From Nakamurella flava (GTDB lineage Bacteria; Actinomycetota; Actinomycetes; Mycobacteriales; Nakamurellaceae): DNA of 64,000 nt. Below, one piece after another: positions 1 to 8,252 of the stretch. The notes below the pieces were generated by a model. It did no database searches and was not told the DNA's origin. It was given only the letters and a program-made list of their open reading frames with translations. Each line of letters begins with the position of its first letter. Within the stretch, counting starts at the first letter, position 1. The stretch covers positions 1,302,001 to 1,366,000 of the forward strand of contig NZ_SZZH01000001.1 in NCBI RefSeq assembly GCF_005298075.1, in the 5' to 3' direction. The position numbers and the translations under genes are program-made.

Positions 1-212
1 GCCACGAGGGTGACCAGGGCCTCCCAGAACAGTTCGTCACGACCATGGACGGATGCCCCGGCGATGGTCTGCACGATGACGGGCGAGTCGGTTTCGGCGG
101 CGGCGTCGAGCACGGCCTCCGCCTGCGCGAGGTCGGTCACGTTGAACGCGCCGACCCCGTAGTTGCCCTCCCGGGCAGCTTCCAGGGCGGCAGCGAGAGT
201 GATCAGGGCCAT
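1..212 (-). CDS. Class II fructose-bisphosphate/tagatose-bisphosphate-type aldolase, N-terminal part
   Basis: Only the first 70 codons are inside the window; the gene runs off the left edge. The minus strand starts at an ATG (212-210) with GGAG upstream and reads MALITLAAALEAAREG, then GVGAFNVTDL and SPVIVQT. This is the N-terminal beta-alpha unit of the zinc-dependent class II aldolases (FbaA/GatY/KbaY type), which cleave ketose bisphosphates to dihydroxyacetone phosphate and an aldehyde phosphate. The metal-binding histidines lie outside the window, so substrate cannot be judged. It diverges from an FGGY kinase and a LacI regulator, which fits the usual kinase-then-aldolase route for a sugar or polyol. 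Confidence 0.85.
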   Translation of the reverse strand, partial: MALITLAAALEAAREGNYGVGAFNVTDLAQAEAVLDAAAETDSPVIVQTIAGASVHGRDELFWEALVTLV

Positions 213-271
213 GAGGGGTTCTCCGATTCGACGGACTCGACGGTGAGGAATTGCGTCTGACAACGGTGGAC

Positions 272-301
272 AGACTAGAACCGGCGGTAGTAGCTTGTCC
301 A
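272..301 (-). promoter_or_regulatory. Candidate promoter of the aldolase gene
   Basis: On the minus strand TGGACA (301-296) is followed after 18 bases by TAGTCT (277-272). This is a reasonable actinobacterial -35/-10 pair pointing at the aldolase. The -35 is one half of the 16-bp palindrome at 296-311, so a bound repressor would block it. Inferred from hexamer matches only. Confidence 0.4.
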
Positions 302-311
302 TCGATGGACA
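296..311. promoter_or_regulatory. Putative LacI-family operator (perfect 16-bp palindrome)
   Basis: TGTCCATC/GATGGACA is a perfect inverted repeat with a central CG, the usual form of LacI/GalR operators. It lies between the divergent aldolase and FGGY kinase genes. The half-site TGGACAGA recurs at 267-274, 39 bases from the copy at 306-313, and GTCTG/CAGAC (255-259, 271-275) is a second, weaker dyad. The LacI-type protein encoded at 1753-2886 is the obvious candidate ligand. Confidence 0.65.
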
Positions 312-352
312 GAATGAGTGGTCCACACCGACGTCAAGGAGGACGGCATCCG

Positions 353-1756
353 ATGCGCGACGACCTGTTGCTCGGCGTTGATCTCGGTACGTCCACGATC
401 AAGGCCAACGTGATCGACCGGCACGGTCGGTCGCTGGGCATCGGCGTCGCCCCGACCCCCTTCGCGACCCACTCGCACGGCGTGCAGATGAGTACGCAGG
501 ACCTCTTCACCGCCGTCGGCGCGGCCATCGCCGATCTGGGGGTGCTGGCCGGTCGCGTTGTCGGTGTCGGGGTCGCGAGCATGGGCGAGACGGGCACCAT
601 CATCCGTTCGGACGGACCGAGCGATCTCCCCCTCGTCGCCTGGCACGACGAGCGCGGCACCGAGATCGTCGACGAATTGATCGCCGAGTTCGGCGTCGAG
701 GACATCCGCCGCCGCACCGGGCGTCAGCCGCGCAGTGTCACCAGTGTGGCCAAGCTGGGGTGGTTGCTGCGCAACGGATTCCGCACCGGCGGGACCTGGA
801 CCGGCGTCGCCGGTCTGACGGTGTGGAAGCTCACCGGCGCGCTCGGTCAGGAGCAGTCCCTGGCCGCGACCAGCGGCGCCTACGACCCCGTGACGGGCGA
901 GTACGACCGCCAGATCCTGTCGTTCCTGGGTCTGGACTCGCTGGTGTGGGCACCGGCCCGCGTCGCCGGCACCACCTTCGGTCGGGTCAGCGCGGCCGGC
1001 CACGCCTGGAGCGGCATTCCCGAAGGCGTGCCGGTCACCATCGCCGGTCACGACCACGCCGTCGGCGTCATCGGGGCGGGCGGAGACCGTTCCGAGGTCA
1101 TTGACTCGATGGGAACCGGGGAGCCGCTGGTCGTGTCCTTCGACGCGAGTCGATCCGACGGCCGGCATCCACAGTGGCCCGACCAGTTCGGCGACCTCAC
1201 CGTGACCTCCTGGCCGGGCACCGCTGGCCACATGCTGCTGTGGGAGGTGCTCCGGCCCGGCCTGGCGATGCGGACACTCCAACGGGCACTGGGCATCTCG
1301 CGGGACGATGTGGAGTTCTCGGCGATTCGCGTCGACGCGGAACCGGCGGATCTGTCGGCCCTGCTGCAGATGCAGGACGGCATCGTGCCCGCCGAGTTGC
1401 TGGCCCGTCCGGCCGACGTAGCCTGGGCCGCGACCCTGGAGGGATTCGCGCACGCCACCGCGACGGCCGAGGTCCGTCTGCGCGAACTCTGCGGGGTGAC
1501 CGGTTCCACGCTGCTCATCGGTGGCGGTCTGCGGAGCCGCCGGTGGGTGGAGGCCAAGATGCGGCGAGCCCGTCACCCGCTGGTCATGGCGTCCGAGCGG
1601 GAGGCGGTCTCCCGAGGCGCGGGTCTGCTGGCCGGCGTCGCCGCGGGCTGGTGGAGCGCCGAGCAGTACCCGCCGGCCGACGTCGTCCCCCTGTCCTCAC
1701 CGACGGACCGACCCGCCGGCGCCGCCGTCGTCAGCGACGCCGGGGTGCTGCGGTGA
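353..1756 (+). CDS. FGGY-family carbohydrate kinase
   Basis: The 467-residue protein belongs to the FGGY sugar kinases (xylulo-, glycerol, fuculokinase group), which phosphorylate a sugar or polyol with ATP. It opens with the phosphate-binding motif LLGVDLGTSTIKANVID, has the ASMGETG segment and hinge GHDHAVGVIGAG, and near the end the adenosine motif LLIGGGLRSRRWVEAKM followed by EAVSRGAGLLAG. The reading frame is open further upstream (to 251), but ATG 353 is preferred because AAGGAGG lies just before it and the family core begins there. The stop overlaps the GTG of the LacI gene (GTGA, 1753-1756). Substrate cannot be set from sequence; the partner aldolase suggests a ketose, or an alditol after oxidation. 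Confidence 0.88.
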   Translation: MRDDLLLGVDLGTSTIKANVIDRHGRSLGIGVAPTPFATHSHGVQMSTQDLFTAVGAAIADLGVLAGRVVGVGVASMGETGTIIRSDGPSDLPLVAWHDERGTEIVDELIAEFGVEDIRRRTGRQPRSVTSVAKLGWLLRNGFRTGGTWTGVAGLTVWKLTGALGQEQSLAATSGAYDPVTGEYDRQILSFLGLDSLVWAPARVAGTTFGRVSAAGHAWSGIPEGVPVTIAGHDHAVGVIGAGGDRSEVIDSMGTGEPLVVSFDASRSDGRHPQWPDQFGDLTVTSWPGTAGHMLLWEVLRPGLAMRTLQRALGISRDDVEFSAIRVDAEPADLSALLQMQDGIVPAELLARPADVAWAATLEGFAHATATAEVRLRELCGVTGSTLLIGGGLRSRRWVEAKMRRARHPLVMASEREAVSRGAGLLAGVAAGWWSAEQYPPADVVPLSSPTDRPAGAAVVSDAGVLR

Positions 1757-2886
1757 ACGTCGAACGCGGGCCGGGTCTGCGCCCGCCGGCTCGGCTGATC
1801 GACATCGCCCGGCACGCCGGCGTGTCGACCAAGACCGTGTCCCGCGTCCTCAACGAGGAGGCCTACGTCGCCCCGGCCATGCGGGAACGGGTGATGGCCG
1901 CGGTCACCGCCCTCGCCTACGTGGGCGATGCAGCGGCGACAGGTCTGCGGACCCGCCGCTCGGGCTTCATCGGCCTGATCATTCCCGACGTCCGCAACGG
2001 GTTCTTCGCCCTGCTGACCCGGGCCATCGAGGAACGTCTGTCCGACGCCTCCCCCACGCTGCTGCTCGGCGATTCCGACGAGGAGGCCGACCAGGAGGAG
2101 CGGTATCTGCGGATCTTCCGGCAGCAGCGGGTCGACGGCCTGATCGTGCTGCCCAGCGGCGCTCCCAGCCTGCCGGATGCCGTGTCGGAGATCCCGACCG
2201 TCATCGTCGACCGGACCGTTCCGTCCGTACGGCGGGCGGCCGACCACGTGCTCGCCGGCAACCGCCGGGCCGCCGAGCGTCTCGTCGAACACCTGGTCAA
2301 GCACCACGCCCTGCGCCAGGTCGCCCTGGTCGCCGGGAACACGTCGGTCTCGAACGTGCGCGACCGGCAGGCGGGATACCGGCGCGTCGTCAACGCCGCC
2401 GGCCTGCCGGCCTTCATCACGGCCGGACACGCCACCCCCGATGATGCGGCTGCCGGATCGATGGAGCTGTTCCGCACGATGACCCCACCGTTCGGCGTCT
2501 TCGCCACCAACAACCGGATGTTCTGGGGGGCAATGGCCGCCATCGCCCGGCTCGGCCTGCACGTCCCCCGCGACGTCCTGGTCACCACCATTGACTCCAT
2601 CGGCGAAGCGAGCGTGACCGGCCTCAAGCCCACACAGGGGGTCATACCGGTCCAGACCGTCGCCGCGAAGGCGATGCGTCTGCTGTCCGAGCGCACCCAG
2701 GACCCGACACTCCCGCCTCGTGACGAGAACGTCGACCTGGACATCGAATTCGGCACGACCTGCGGCTGCATACCGATGACCGCCCCCCTGATGTTGGGCC
2801 CGATCGGAGCCGGGTCGCCCGAGCCTGAGAGCGCACCGGAAGGCACAGGCGAGCGTGTCTGGCCGCATGTGCCGGACGCGCTCTAG
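1753..2886 (+). CDS. LacI-family transcriptional regulator
   Basis: The 377-residue protein has the N-terminal LacI helix-turn-helix and hinge (LIDIARHAGVSTKTVSRVLN, residues about 16-35) and a periplasmic-binding-protein-like sensor core (FIGLIIPDVRNGFFALLTR onward; VDGLIVLPSG; FGVFATNN). GTG 1753 overlaps the kinase stop and is the only start that keeps the HTH close to the N-terminus. The C-terminus carries about 30 extra Pro/Glu-rich residues. It probably represses this locus and responds to the imported sugar or its phosphate. The palindrome at 296-311 is the likely operator. Confidence 0.9.
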   Translation: MNVERGPGLRPPARLIDIARHAGVSTKTVSRVLNEEAYVAPAMRERVMAAVTALAYVGDAAATGLRTRRSGFIGLIIPDVRNGFFALLTRAIEERLSDASPTLLLGDSDEEADQEERYLRIFRQQRVDGLIVLPSGAPSLPDAVSEIPTVIVDRTVPSVRRAADHVLAGNRRAAERLVEHLVKHHALRQVALVAGNTSVSNVRDRQAGYRRVVNAAGLPAFITAGHATPDDAAAGSMELFRTMTPPFGVFATNNRMFWGAMAAIARLGLHVPRDVLVTTIDSIGEASVTGLKPTQGVIPVQTVAAKAMRLLSERTQDPTLPPRDENVDLDIEFGTTCGCIPMTAPLMLGPIGAGSPEPESAPEGTGERVWPHVPDAL

Positions 2887-2996
2887 CAGACCTCCGTCCC
2901 CCACCCGACGGATACGGACCGGAGTCGTCCCGACCAGGGAGAGATCACCGCTCCTCGCACCATCCGCATTCCCCCGCGTACTCAAAGGAGAGAGAA

Positions 2997-4127
2997 ATGA
3001 CGCGAACCCATCGGCTCCGGACAGCGGCGACGGCCGCGGCCGGCATCCTGGCCGTCTCACTGGCGGCCTGCTCGAGCGGCGGCTCGACGGCCGCCTCGAC
3101 CACGGCGACAGCCGCCGCGGCCAGTGGCACGTCGGCCGCCGCGTCGACGTCGGCCGGCGGCGGGACGTCCTCGGCCGCGGGTACCAGCTCGGCGGCGGGG
3201 GGTGGATCGGCCGGGGGCAAGAAGGTCGCGTTCGTCATCAAGCCGCTGGACAACACCTACTTCGGGGCGATGGCCGAAGGGGCTCAGAAGGCCGCCGACG
3301 AGGCGGGTGTCGAGCTCACAGTGGTCGCCGCGGAGAACGTGACCGACGACTCCGGGCAGGCGTCCAAGCTGAATGCCCTGGTCACCGCCGGGTACGGCTG
3401 TTATGTCGTCAACCCGACGAGCCAGACCAACCTCATCACCGGCCTGGTGCCGGTGTCGCAGGCCGGTACTCCGATCGTCAACCTCGACCTGCCGATCGAC
3501 CTGGACGCGGCGAAGGCGGCCGGCGTGAACGTGACGACCTACGTCGGGACCAACAACGAGACCGCCGGCCAGGCCGGCGGCGAGGCCATGGTGAACCTCC
3601 TGCAGCCCAACGACCAGGTGGCTCTGATCGGCGGCCTGGTGGCCGACCCCGGCAACATCGCCCGGCTGGCCGGATTCACCAAGGCCGTCGACGGCAAGCT
3701 GAACGTGACCCAGACCGTGGCCGCGGACTTCGACAAGGCCAAGGCCAAGAGCGCGGCATCGACCATCCTCATCGCCAACCCTGACATCAAGGGCTTCTTC
3801 ACCCCGTCCGGCGACATGGCCATGGGCATCCAGCAGGCGGTCGCCGAGGCCGGCAAGACCGGCCAGGTCGCCGTCGTCGGCATCGACGGCACCCAGGAGC
3901 AGCTGCAGGACATCGTGGCCGGCGGTCAGCCCGCGGCGATCGAGCAGTTCCCCTACCTCATGGGTGTTCAGTCCGTGCAGGCCTGTGTGGCCGCCATGGA
4001 CGGGAAGCAGATTCCGGAGAAGGTCGAGACCCCGGTCCTGACCGTCACCAAGGACAACGCGCAGGCCGCGCTCGACGCCTTCCCGGCGCCGCCCGCCGGT
4101 TTCGAGGTTCCGAACCCGTTCAACTGA
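2997..4127 (+). CDS. Sugar ABC transporter substrate-binding lipoprotein (RbsB-like)
   Basis: The 376-residue precursor has an N-terminal signal ending in a lipobox (LAVSLAACSS; Cys about residue 22). A low-complexity Ser/Thr/Ala/Gly linker (to about residue 75) leads to a type-1 periplasmic-binding fold beginning KKVAFVIKPLDNTYFGAM. Family landmarks include TDDSGQASKLNALVTAGYGC and GIDGTQEQLQDIVAGGQPAAIEQFP. It should be anchored outside the membrane and deliver a mono-saccharide or polyol to the permease encoded at 4237-5232. AAGGAGAG precedes the ATG. The locus also has kinase, aldolase and regulator genes, so transport and catabolism of one substrate is likely. Confidence 0.9.
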   Translation: MTRTHRLRTAATAAAGILAVSLAACSSGGSTAASTTATAAAASGTSAAASTSAGGGTSSAAGTSSAAGGGSAGGKKVAFVIKPLDNTYFGAMAEGAQKAADEAGVELTVVAAENVTDDSGQASKLNALVTAGYGCYVVNPTSQTNLITGLVPVSQAGTPIVNLDLPIDLDAAKAAGVNVTTYVGTNNETAGQAGGEAMVNLLQPNDQVALIGGLVADPGNIARLAGFTKAVDGKLNVTQTVAADFDKAKAKSAASTILIANPDIKGFFTPSGDMAMGIQQAVAEAGKTGQVAVVGIDGTQEQLQDIVAGGQPAAIEQFPYLMGVQSVQACVAAMDGKQIPEKVETPVLTVTKDNAQAALDAFPAPPAGFEVPNPFN

Positions 4128-4151
4128 AACCTGTCTCGCGCATGACCGTGA

Positions 4152-4193
4152 GCCCGTCGTGCCTGCCGATCCGAGGCGGCCGGCACGACGGGC
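4152..4193 (+). other. Intra-operon stem-loop between binding-protein and permease genes
   Basis: GCCCGTCGTGCC (4152-4163) pairs perfectly with GGCACGACGGGC (4182-4193), a 12-bp stem with an 18-base loop. It lies 25 bases after the binding-protein stop and has no following T-run. Such hairpins in ABC operons often stabilise or separate the binding-protein mRNA so that it is made in excess over permease. That role here is inferred. Confidence 0.65.
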
Positions 4194-4236
4194 CCACCGC
4201 ATCGCATCATCGAAGGAAGCGGGAGTCGTTCGTCTG

Positions 4237-5232
4237 ATGGCCATCCACCCACCCCAGTCCCAGCTCAGTCCGCCCCCGTCGCGAACCAGCGGATCGCTCC
4301 GGCGGACGCTGGGATCCGAGGACATCTGGATGAAGCTCGCGGCGCCGGTGGCGCTCGTGATCCTCGTCGTCGTCTTCGGATCGTTGAACTCCCGCTTCCT
4401 GTCCTGGCCCAGCATCACCAGCATGTTGGCGGACTCGTCGATCCCGATCGTGCTGGCGCTCGGGGCGACGTTCGCGGTGTCGTTGGCCGGCATCGACCTG
4501 TCGCTGGCCGCCACCGTGGCCCTGGGCAGCGTCACCATGGCCACCGCCTACCAGGCCGGTCTCCCCCTGCTCGTGTGCTGCGCCGTCGCCCTGCTCACCG
4601 GGCTGGCGATCGGCACCATCAACGGCGGCTTCATCGGATGGGTCCGGATTCCCGATTTCATCGTGACCCTGGGCAGTCTCAGCGTCGTGATGGGGCTGAG
4701 TCTCATCGTCTCGCAGGGCAAACCGGTCAGGATCGGCGAGCAGGCGCTCACCGCGCTCAGCACCGGCAACATCGGTGGGATCCGGTACAACTTCCTGCTG
4801 GCCATCGCCGTGGCGGTCGTGCTGCACGTGGTGTTGTTCCACACTCGGTTCGGCACCCATCTGCTGGCGGTCGGTGACAATGCCGACGCGGCCAAGGCGA
4901 TGGGCCTGAAGGTCCCCCGGATCAAACTGGCCGGCTACATGATCTGCGGGGCGATGGCCGGGGTCGGCGCGATCCTGCTCACCTCCTACATCGGTTCCAG
5001 CCAGCCGGCCACGAACACCGATTACCTGCTCAAGGCGATCGCCGCGGTGGTCCTGGGCGGCGTCAGCCTCTTCGGTGGCCGAGCGACCATCTACGGCCCG
5101 GTGATCGGGGCGATCCTGCTGACCTTCCTGCAGTCGGGCCTGACCCTGCTGGGGGTGGACGCCTTCTACTCGCCGCTCGTGATCGGCGTCGTGGTGCTGG
5201 CCGCCGCGACCCTGATGAGAGGACGCAAGTGA
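4237..5232 (+). CDS. Sugar ABC transporter permease (RbsC-like)
   Basis: The 331-residue protein is a BPD_transp_2/RbsC-type permease with about eight to ten hydrophobic segments. It starts with a Pro/Ser-rich cytosolic tail and then LAAPVALVILVVVFGSLNSR. The conserved GIDLSLAATVALGSV segment and the C-terminal GGVSLFGGRATIYGPVIGA region identify the family. ATG 4237 is chosen over an upstream in-frame start (4159) because GAAGGAAGCGGGAG lies before it and the upstream part would run through the stem-loop. The stop overlaps the GTG of the ATPase gene. Confidence 0.9.
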   Translation: MAIHPPQSQLSPPPSRTSGSLRRTLGSEDIWMKLAAPVALVILVVVFGSLNSRFLSWPSITSMLADSSIPIVLALGATFAVSLAGIDLSLAATVALGSVTMATAYQAGLPLLVCCAVALLTGLAIGTINGGFIGWVRIPDFIVTLGSLSVVMGLSLIVSQGKPVRIGEQALTALSTGNIGGIRYNFLLAIAVAVVLHVVLFHTRFGTHLLAVGDNADAAKAMGLKVPRIKLAGYMICGAMAGVGAILLTSYIGSSQPATNTDYLLKAIAAVVLGGVSLFGGRATIYGPVIGAILLTFLQSGLTLLGVDAFYSPLVIGVVVLAAATLMRGRK

Positions 5233-5987
5233 CCGACAAGATCATCGTGGACGACCTCCAGAAGTCGTTCGGCAACGTGTACGCCCTCAAGGGCGCGTCA
5301 TTGACCATCAGGGCCGGTGAGATCACCGCCATCGTGGGCGACAACGGCGCCGGCAAGTCCACTCTCGTCAAGTGCTTGACCGGGCTGTACACGCCGACGT
5401 CGGGCCGCATCCTCATCGACGGCGCGCCGGTGCATTTCGCCTCGCCGCGGGACGCTCGCGAGCAAGGTATCGAAACGGTCTATCAGGACCTCGCCCTGTG
5501 CGATCAGCTCAGCGTCTGGCAGAACATGTACATGGACCGCGAGCTGACCTACGGGATCCCAGGCCTGAAGCTGCTGCGACGCAAGGAGATGCGCGCCCAG
5601 GCCGGCAAGCTGGTCGCCGACCTCGCCGTCAACGTCCCCGGGGTGTCCCGCAGCGTCAAACGCCTGTCGGGTGGTCAGCGGCAGGCGGTGGCCATCGCCC
5701 GCGGCGTCATGTGGGCGAAGAACATGATCATCCTCGACGAGCCGACCGCGGCCCTCGGTCTCAACGAGACGGCGCAGGTCGAGGCCCTCGTCCGCCGGGT
5801 CGTCGAGACGGGGAAAACGGTGCTGGTGGTGTCGCACAACTTCGAGCAGGTCAAGCGGCTGTCCCAACAGGTCTGGGTGATGCGCGGTGGTCGGGTGGTC
5901 GGCGGTACCCGCACCGCGGACGTGACCGGAGAGCAATTGGTCGGCATGGTGACCGGCGCCGTGACCACCGACCTCTCGACGACGTGA
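5229..5987 (+). CDS. Sugar ABC transporter ATPase, single-domain type
   Basis: The 252-residue ATPase has Walker A GDNGAGKST, Q-loop region YQDLALC, signature LSGGQRQ, Walker B MIILDEPTAAL and switch histidine VVSHN. RbsA/XylG-type partners usually fuse two ABC domains (about 500 residues). This one has a single domain, as in FrcA-type fructose importers, so it presumably works as a homodimer with the permease encoded just upstream. GTG 5229 overlaps the permease stop. Its stop lies one base from the stop of the convergent MFS gene with no hairpin between, so the two transcripts probably overlap. Confidence 0.92.
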   Translation: MTDKIIVDDLQKSFGNVYALKGASLTIRAGEITAIVGDNGAGKSTLVKCLTGLYTPTSGRILIDGAPVHFASPRDAREQGIETVYQDLALCDQLSVWQNMYMDRELTYGIPGLKLLRRKEMRAQAGKLVADLAVNVPGVSRSVKRLSGGQRQAVAIARGVMWAKNMIILDEPTAALGLNETAQVEALVRRVVETGKTVLVVSHNFEQVKRLSQQVWVMRGGRVVGGTRTADVTGEQLVGMVTGAVTTDLSTT

Positions 5988-5988
5988 C

Positions 5989-7167
5989 TCACCAGGTCGG
6001 GGCCCGCTCGCCCCGTACGGGCGTGACCGCCACGGCCATCAGCGGTGCGGCGGCCGCCACCACGAAACCGGCGGCATAGCCGGCCATCCCGATGAGCGCC
6101 CCCAGGGCGATCGGCGTCAGCGATGCTGCGACGTTCTGCCCGGTGTTCTGGATGCCGAGGGCCCGACCGGCCCAGAAGGGGCCGGCGATCTCGGCGACCG
6201 CGGTGAAGGCCAGACCGTTGTCGGCCACCGTGACGATCCCGCCGACGACCAGCGCCGCCACGGCCAGCCACGGAACGATCACGTCACCGAGCGCGAACGC
6301 GAGCACCACCGTCGTCGCGGCGATGGCGAGCAGGCGCATGGGCCGCAACCGGGATCCGACGCGGTCCGACCAGATACCCGCTCCGATCCGGGACAGTGCG
6401 CCGGCGATCTGGACGGCGGCCAGGAACGCACCGGCGGCCGCCACTCCCCATCCCTGCTGGCGGACCAGGTACTCGGCACCGAAGGCGCTGAACGCGAACT
6501 GGGGGACGACCAGCAGCGCACTGGCCGCGTGCACCCGCCAGAGCACGGGCTGCCGGTAGGGCGATCCCGCCGACGCCACCTCGGACCGGGCGGGCCGGGC
6601 CGGGTCCCGCACCGCCACCAGGACCGCGACGGCGGCGAGCAGACACAACCCGGCGGGTAGCAGGAGAGCAGCGATCGCTCCCGTCCGCTGGGCCAGACCG
6701 GGCAGCGCCAGGCCGGCGACCGCCACGCCCAGAGGGGTCGCCGTCTGCCGGATACCCATGGCCAGACCGCGTTCGGCCCGCGGGAACCAGCCCATGATCA
6801 TCCGGCCGCTGGCGGCGAAAACCGACGCCGCGGCCGCGCCGCCGGCACCGAGCAGGACGAGGACGGCGCCGTGGCCGCCGGGCTGCGTGATGGCCAGCAG
6901 TCCGAGTGACAGGGCCGTGATCACCAGGCCCGTCACGAGCACGCGACGCTCGCCGTACCGGTCGGCGGCCGCGCCCCAGGCGATGAGGGTCACCAAAAGC
7001 CCGATGGTCGGAGCGGCGACGTAGCCGCCGGCCCCGGCCAGTGACAGCCCGAGCTGGTCCCGCAGGGTGGGCACCAGGAACGGCACGCCGTAGACGAAGG
7101 CGCAGGCGGCCGTCTGGGCGAAGACGCCGACCGCCAGGACGATCCAGCGCCGGGAACTGGCTGACAT
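5989..7167 (-). CDS. MFS transporter
   Basis: The 392-residue protein has about twelve hydrophobic helices and the MFS loop 2-3 motif as GAAADRYGERRVLVTG. A repeat-like motif in the second half reads GIWSDRVGSRLRPMR. Start ATG 7167 (MSASSRRWIVLAVGVFAQT) places helix 1 at residues 6-28; the longer open frame to 7266 would add a polar tail and swallow the operator-like dyad. GGAG lies about 15 bases upstream, which is distant. Substrate is unknown: it could export a drug or metabolite or import an organic acid. The inverted repeats upstream suggest specific control. Confidence 0.8.
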   Translation of the reverse strand: MSASSRRWIVLAVGVFAQTAACAFVYGVPFLVPTLRDQLGLSLAGAGGYVAAPTIGLLVTLIAWGAAADRYGERRVLVTGLVITALSLGLLAITQPGGHGAVLVLLGAGGAAAASVFAASGRMIMGWFPRAERGLAMGIRQTATPLGVAVAGLALPGLAQRTGAIAALLLPAGLCLLAAVAVLVAVRDPARPARSEVASAGSPYRQPVLWRVHAASALLVVPQFAFSAFGAEYLVRQQGWGVAAAGAFLAAVQIAGALSRIGAGIWSDRVGSRLRPMRLLAIAATTVVLAFALGDVIVPWLAVAALVVGGIVTVADNGLAFTAVAEIAGPFWAGRALGIQNTGQNVAASLTPIALGALIGMAGYAAGFVVAAAAPLMAVAVTPVRGERAPTW

Positions 7168-7197
7168 ACCCGGGACGCTACTCCGCAGTCCACATAT

Positions 7198-7224
7198 TGA
7201 GCATTTTGTCTCAACTAGTGAGAC
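7198..7224. promoter_or_regulatory. Overlapping inverted repeats upstream of the MFS gene
   Basis: GTCTCA-N5-TGAGAC (7208-7224) overlaps a second dyad, TTGAG-N8-CTCAA (7198-7215), giving three half-sites of the core TGAGA/TCTCA. The cluster is 31-57 bases upstream of the MFS start and AT-rich against its surroundings, so it probably includes the promoter. No regulator gene is adjacent. Confidence 0.5.
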
Positions 7225-7267
7225 GGAATGCAGCCCGGCCCGGGTGGTCGGGCTCCGTCGCCGCACG

Positions 7268-8020
7268 TCAGGACGTGACGAACTCCGAGCACGCCGGGAT
7301 CTGCTTCATGTACTGCTGCAACTCGGCTCCGGACAGGCTGTTCAGGCCGATGTCCTCCTGGCTCAGGCCGTCGATCTCGAACTGGATCTGCTCGACAACA
7401 GCCTGGATGCCGGCGATGTCGGTCGCCTCGTCGATGGCGATCGAGCCGCTCCCGGTGATGTCGGCCAGCCGCTTGAGGTAGTACTGGTAGGCCTCGTGCA
7501 GGGCGGGTCCGTCGGTGACGGCGGGCGGGTCGATACCGACCAGGTTGCCGTTGACCTGCAGGGCGGTATCGGCGACGGTGGCGTAGTAGTCACGGTAGGC
7601 GGTGCGGAACTCCTCCACCGGCGTCGTCGTCTGGTCGAGGGTCGGGACGGCCAGCAGCACCGGCAGCAAGGTCGTGAGATCGGTGCACGCGGTGTCCAGC
7701 CAGACGGCGGTGGCCTGATCGACGGTACCGACATCGACTGTGGGATCCACCGTCTCGAACTCGGAGGGCTCCGCCGACGGCGTGCTGCTCGGCCGCGTCG
7801 GCCGGGCACTGGTCGACGCGCTGCCGGACGAGTCTCCGCCGGGTCGGGCGGAGGTGGACGCCGACGCAGCGGAGCTCGACGCCGTGACGGTGACGGTCGC
7901 GGGGGCGGGGGCGGGGGCCGCGGTACCCGCGGTGGTGCCGCCGCAGGCGGCCAGACCGCAGGCCGCGGCCAGGGCCACACCGGCGGTGAACACGCGCAGG
8001 GAAACGGTGGAGAACGTCAT
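7268..8020 (-). CDS. Secreted lipoprotein of unknown function
   Basis: The 250-residue precursor has a signal peptide with lipobox (ACGLAACGG; Cys near residue 26), a long Ser/Thr/Ala/Pro linker (about 30-95), and then a predicted all-helical domain. That domain contains two cysteines (TACTDL and IPACSEF at the C-terminus) that could form a disulfide. GAAGG is positioned before ATG 8020. Its layout matches the lipoprotein at 54619-55266 (lipobox, linker, two-Cys helical domain), although direct similarity is low. No enzymatic motif was recognised. Confidence 0.75.
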   Translation of the reverse strand: MTFSTVSLRVFTAGVALAAACGLAACGGTTAGTAAPAPAPATVTVTASSSAASASTSARPGGDSSGSASTSARPTRPSSTPSAEPSEFETVDPTVDVGTVDQATAVWLDTACTDLTTLLPVLLAVPTLDQTTTPVEEFRTAYRDYYATVADTALQVNGNLVGIDPPAVTDGPALHEAYQYYLKRLADITGSGSIAIDEATDIAGIQAVVEQIQFEIDGLSQEDIGLNSLSGAELQQYMKQIPACSEFVTS

Positions 8021-8252
8021 CGGGCAGCCTTCACGTCAGGGCGGGGACGCCGGTCCCCGAGAGGAGAGACGGTCGGTGCCACCGACCGCACCCGGTGGGC
8101 GGGACGACCCCCTCACCGGCACCGGCCCCTCTCGGGCACCGGCAGCTGACCAGAGCGACCGGACGGCGGGTCGATACCCCGAACCGTCGCCGTCCGCGAA
8201 CCGGTCGGTTGGCCACCCGGACCGGGTGGTGCCAGCACCCCGGGCAGCCGCC

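Noticed and set aside
251-352. N-terminal extension of the FGGY kinase
   Set aside because: It would cover the operator, has no family similarity, and ATG 353 has a good AAGGAGG site.
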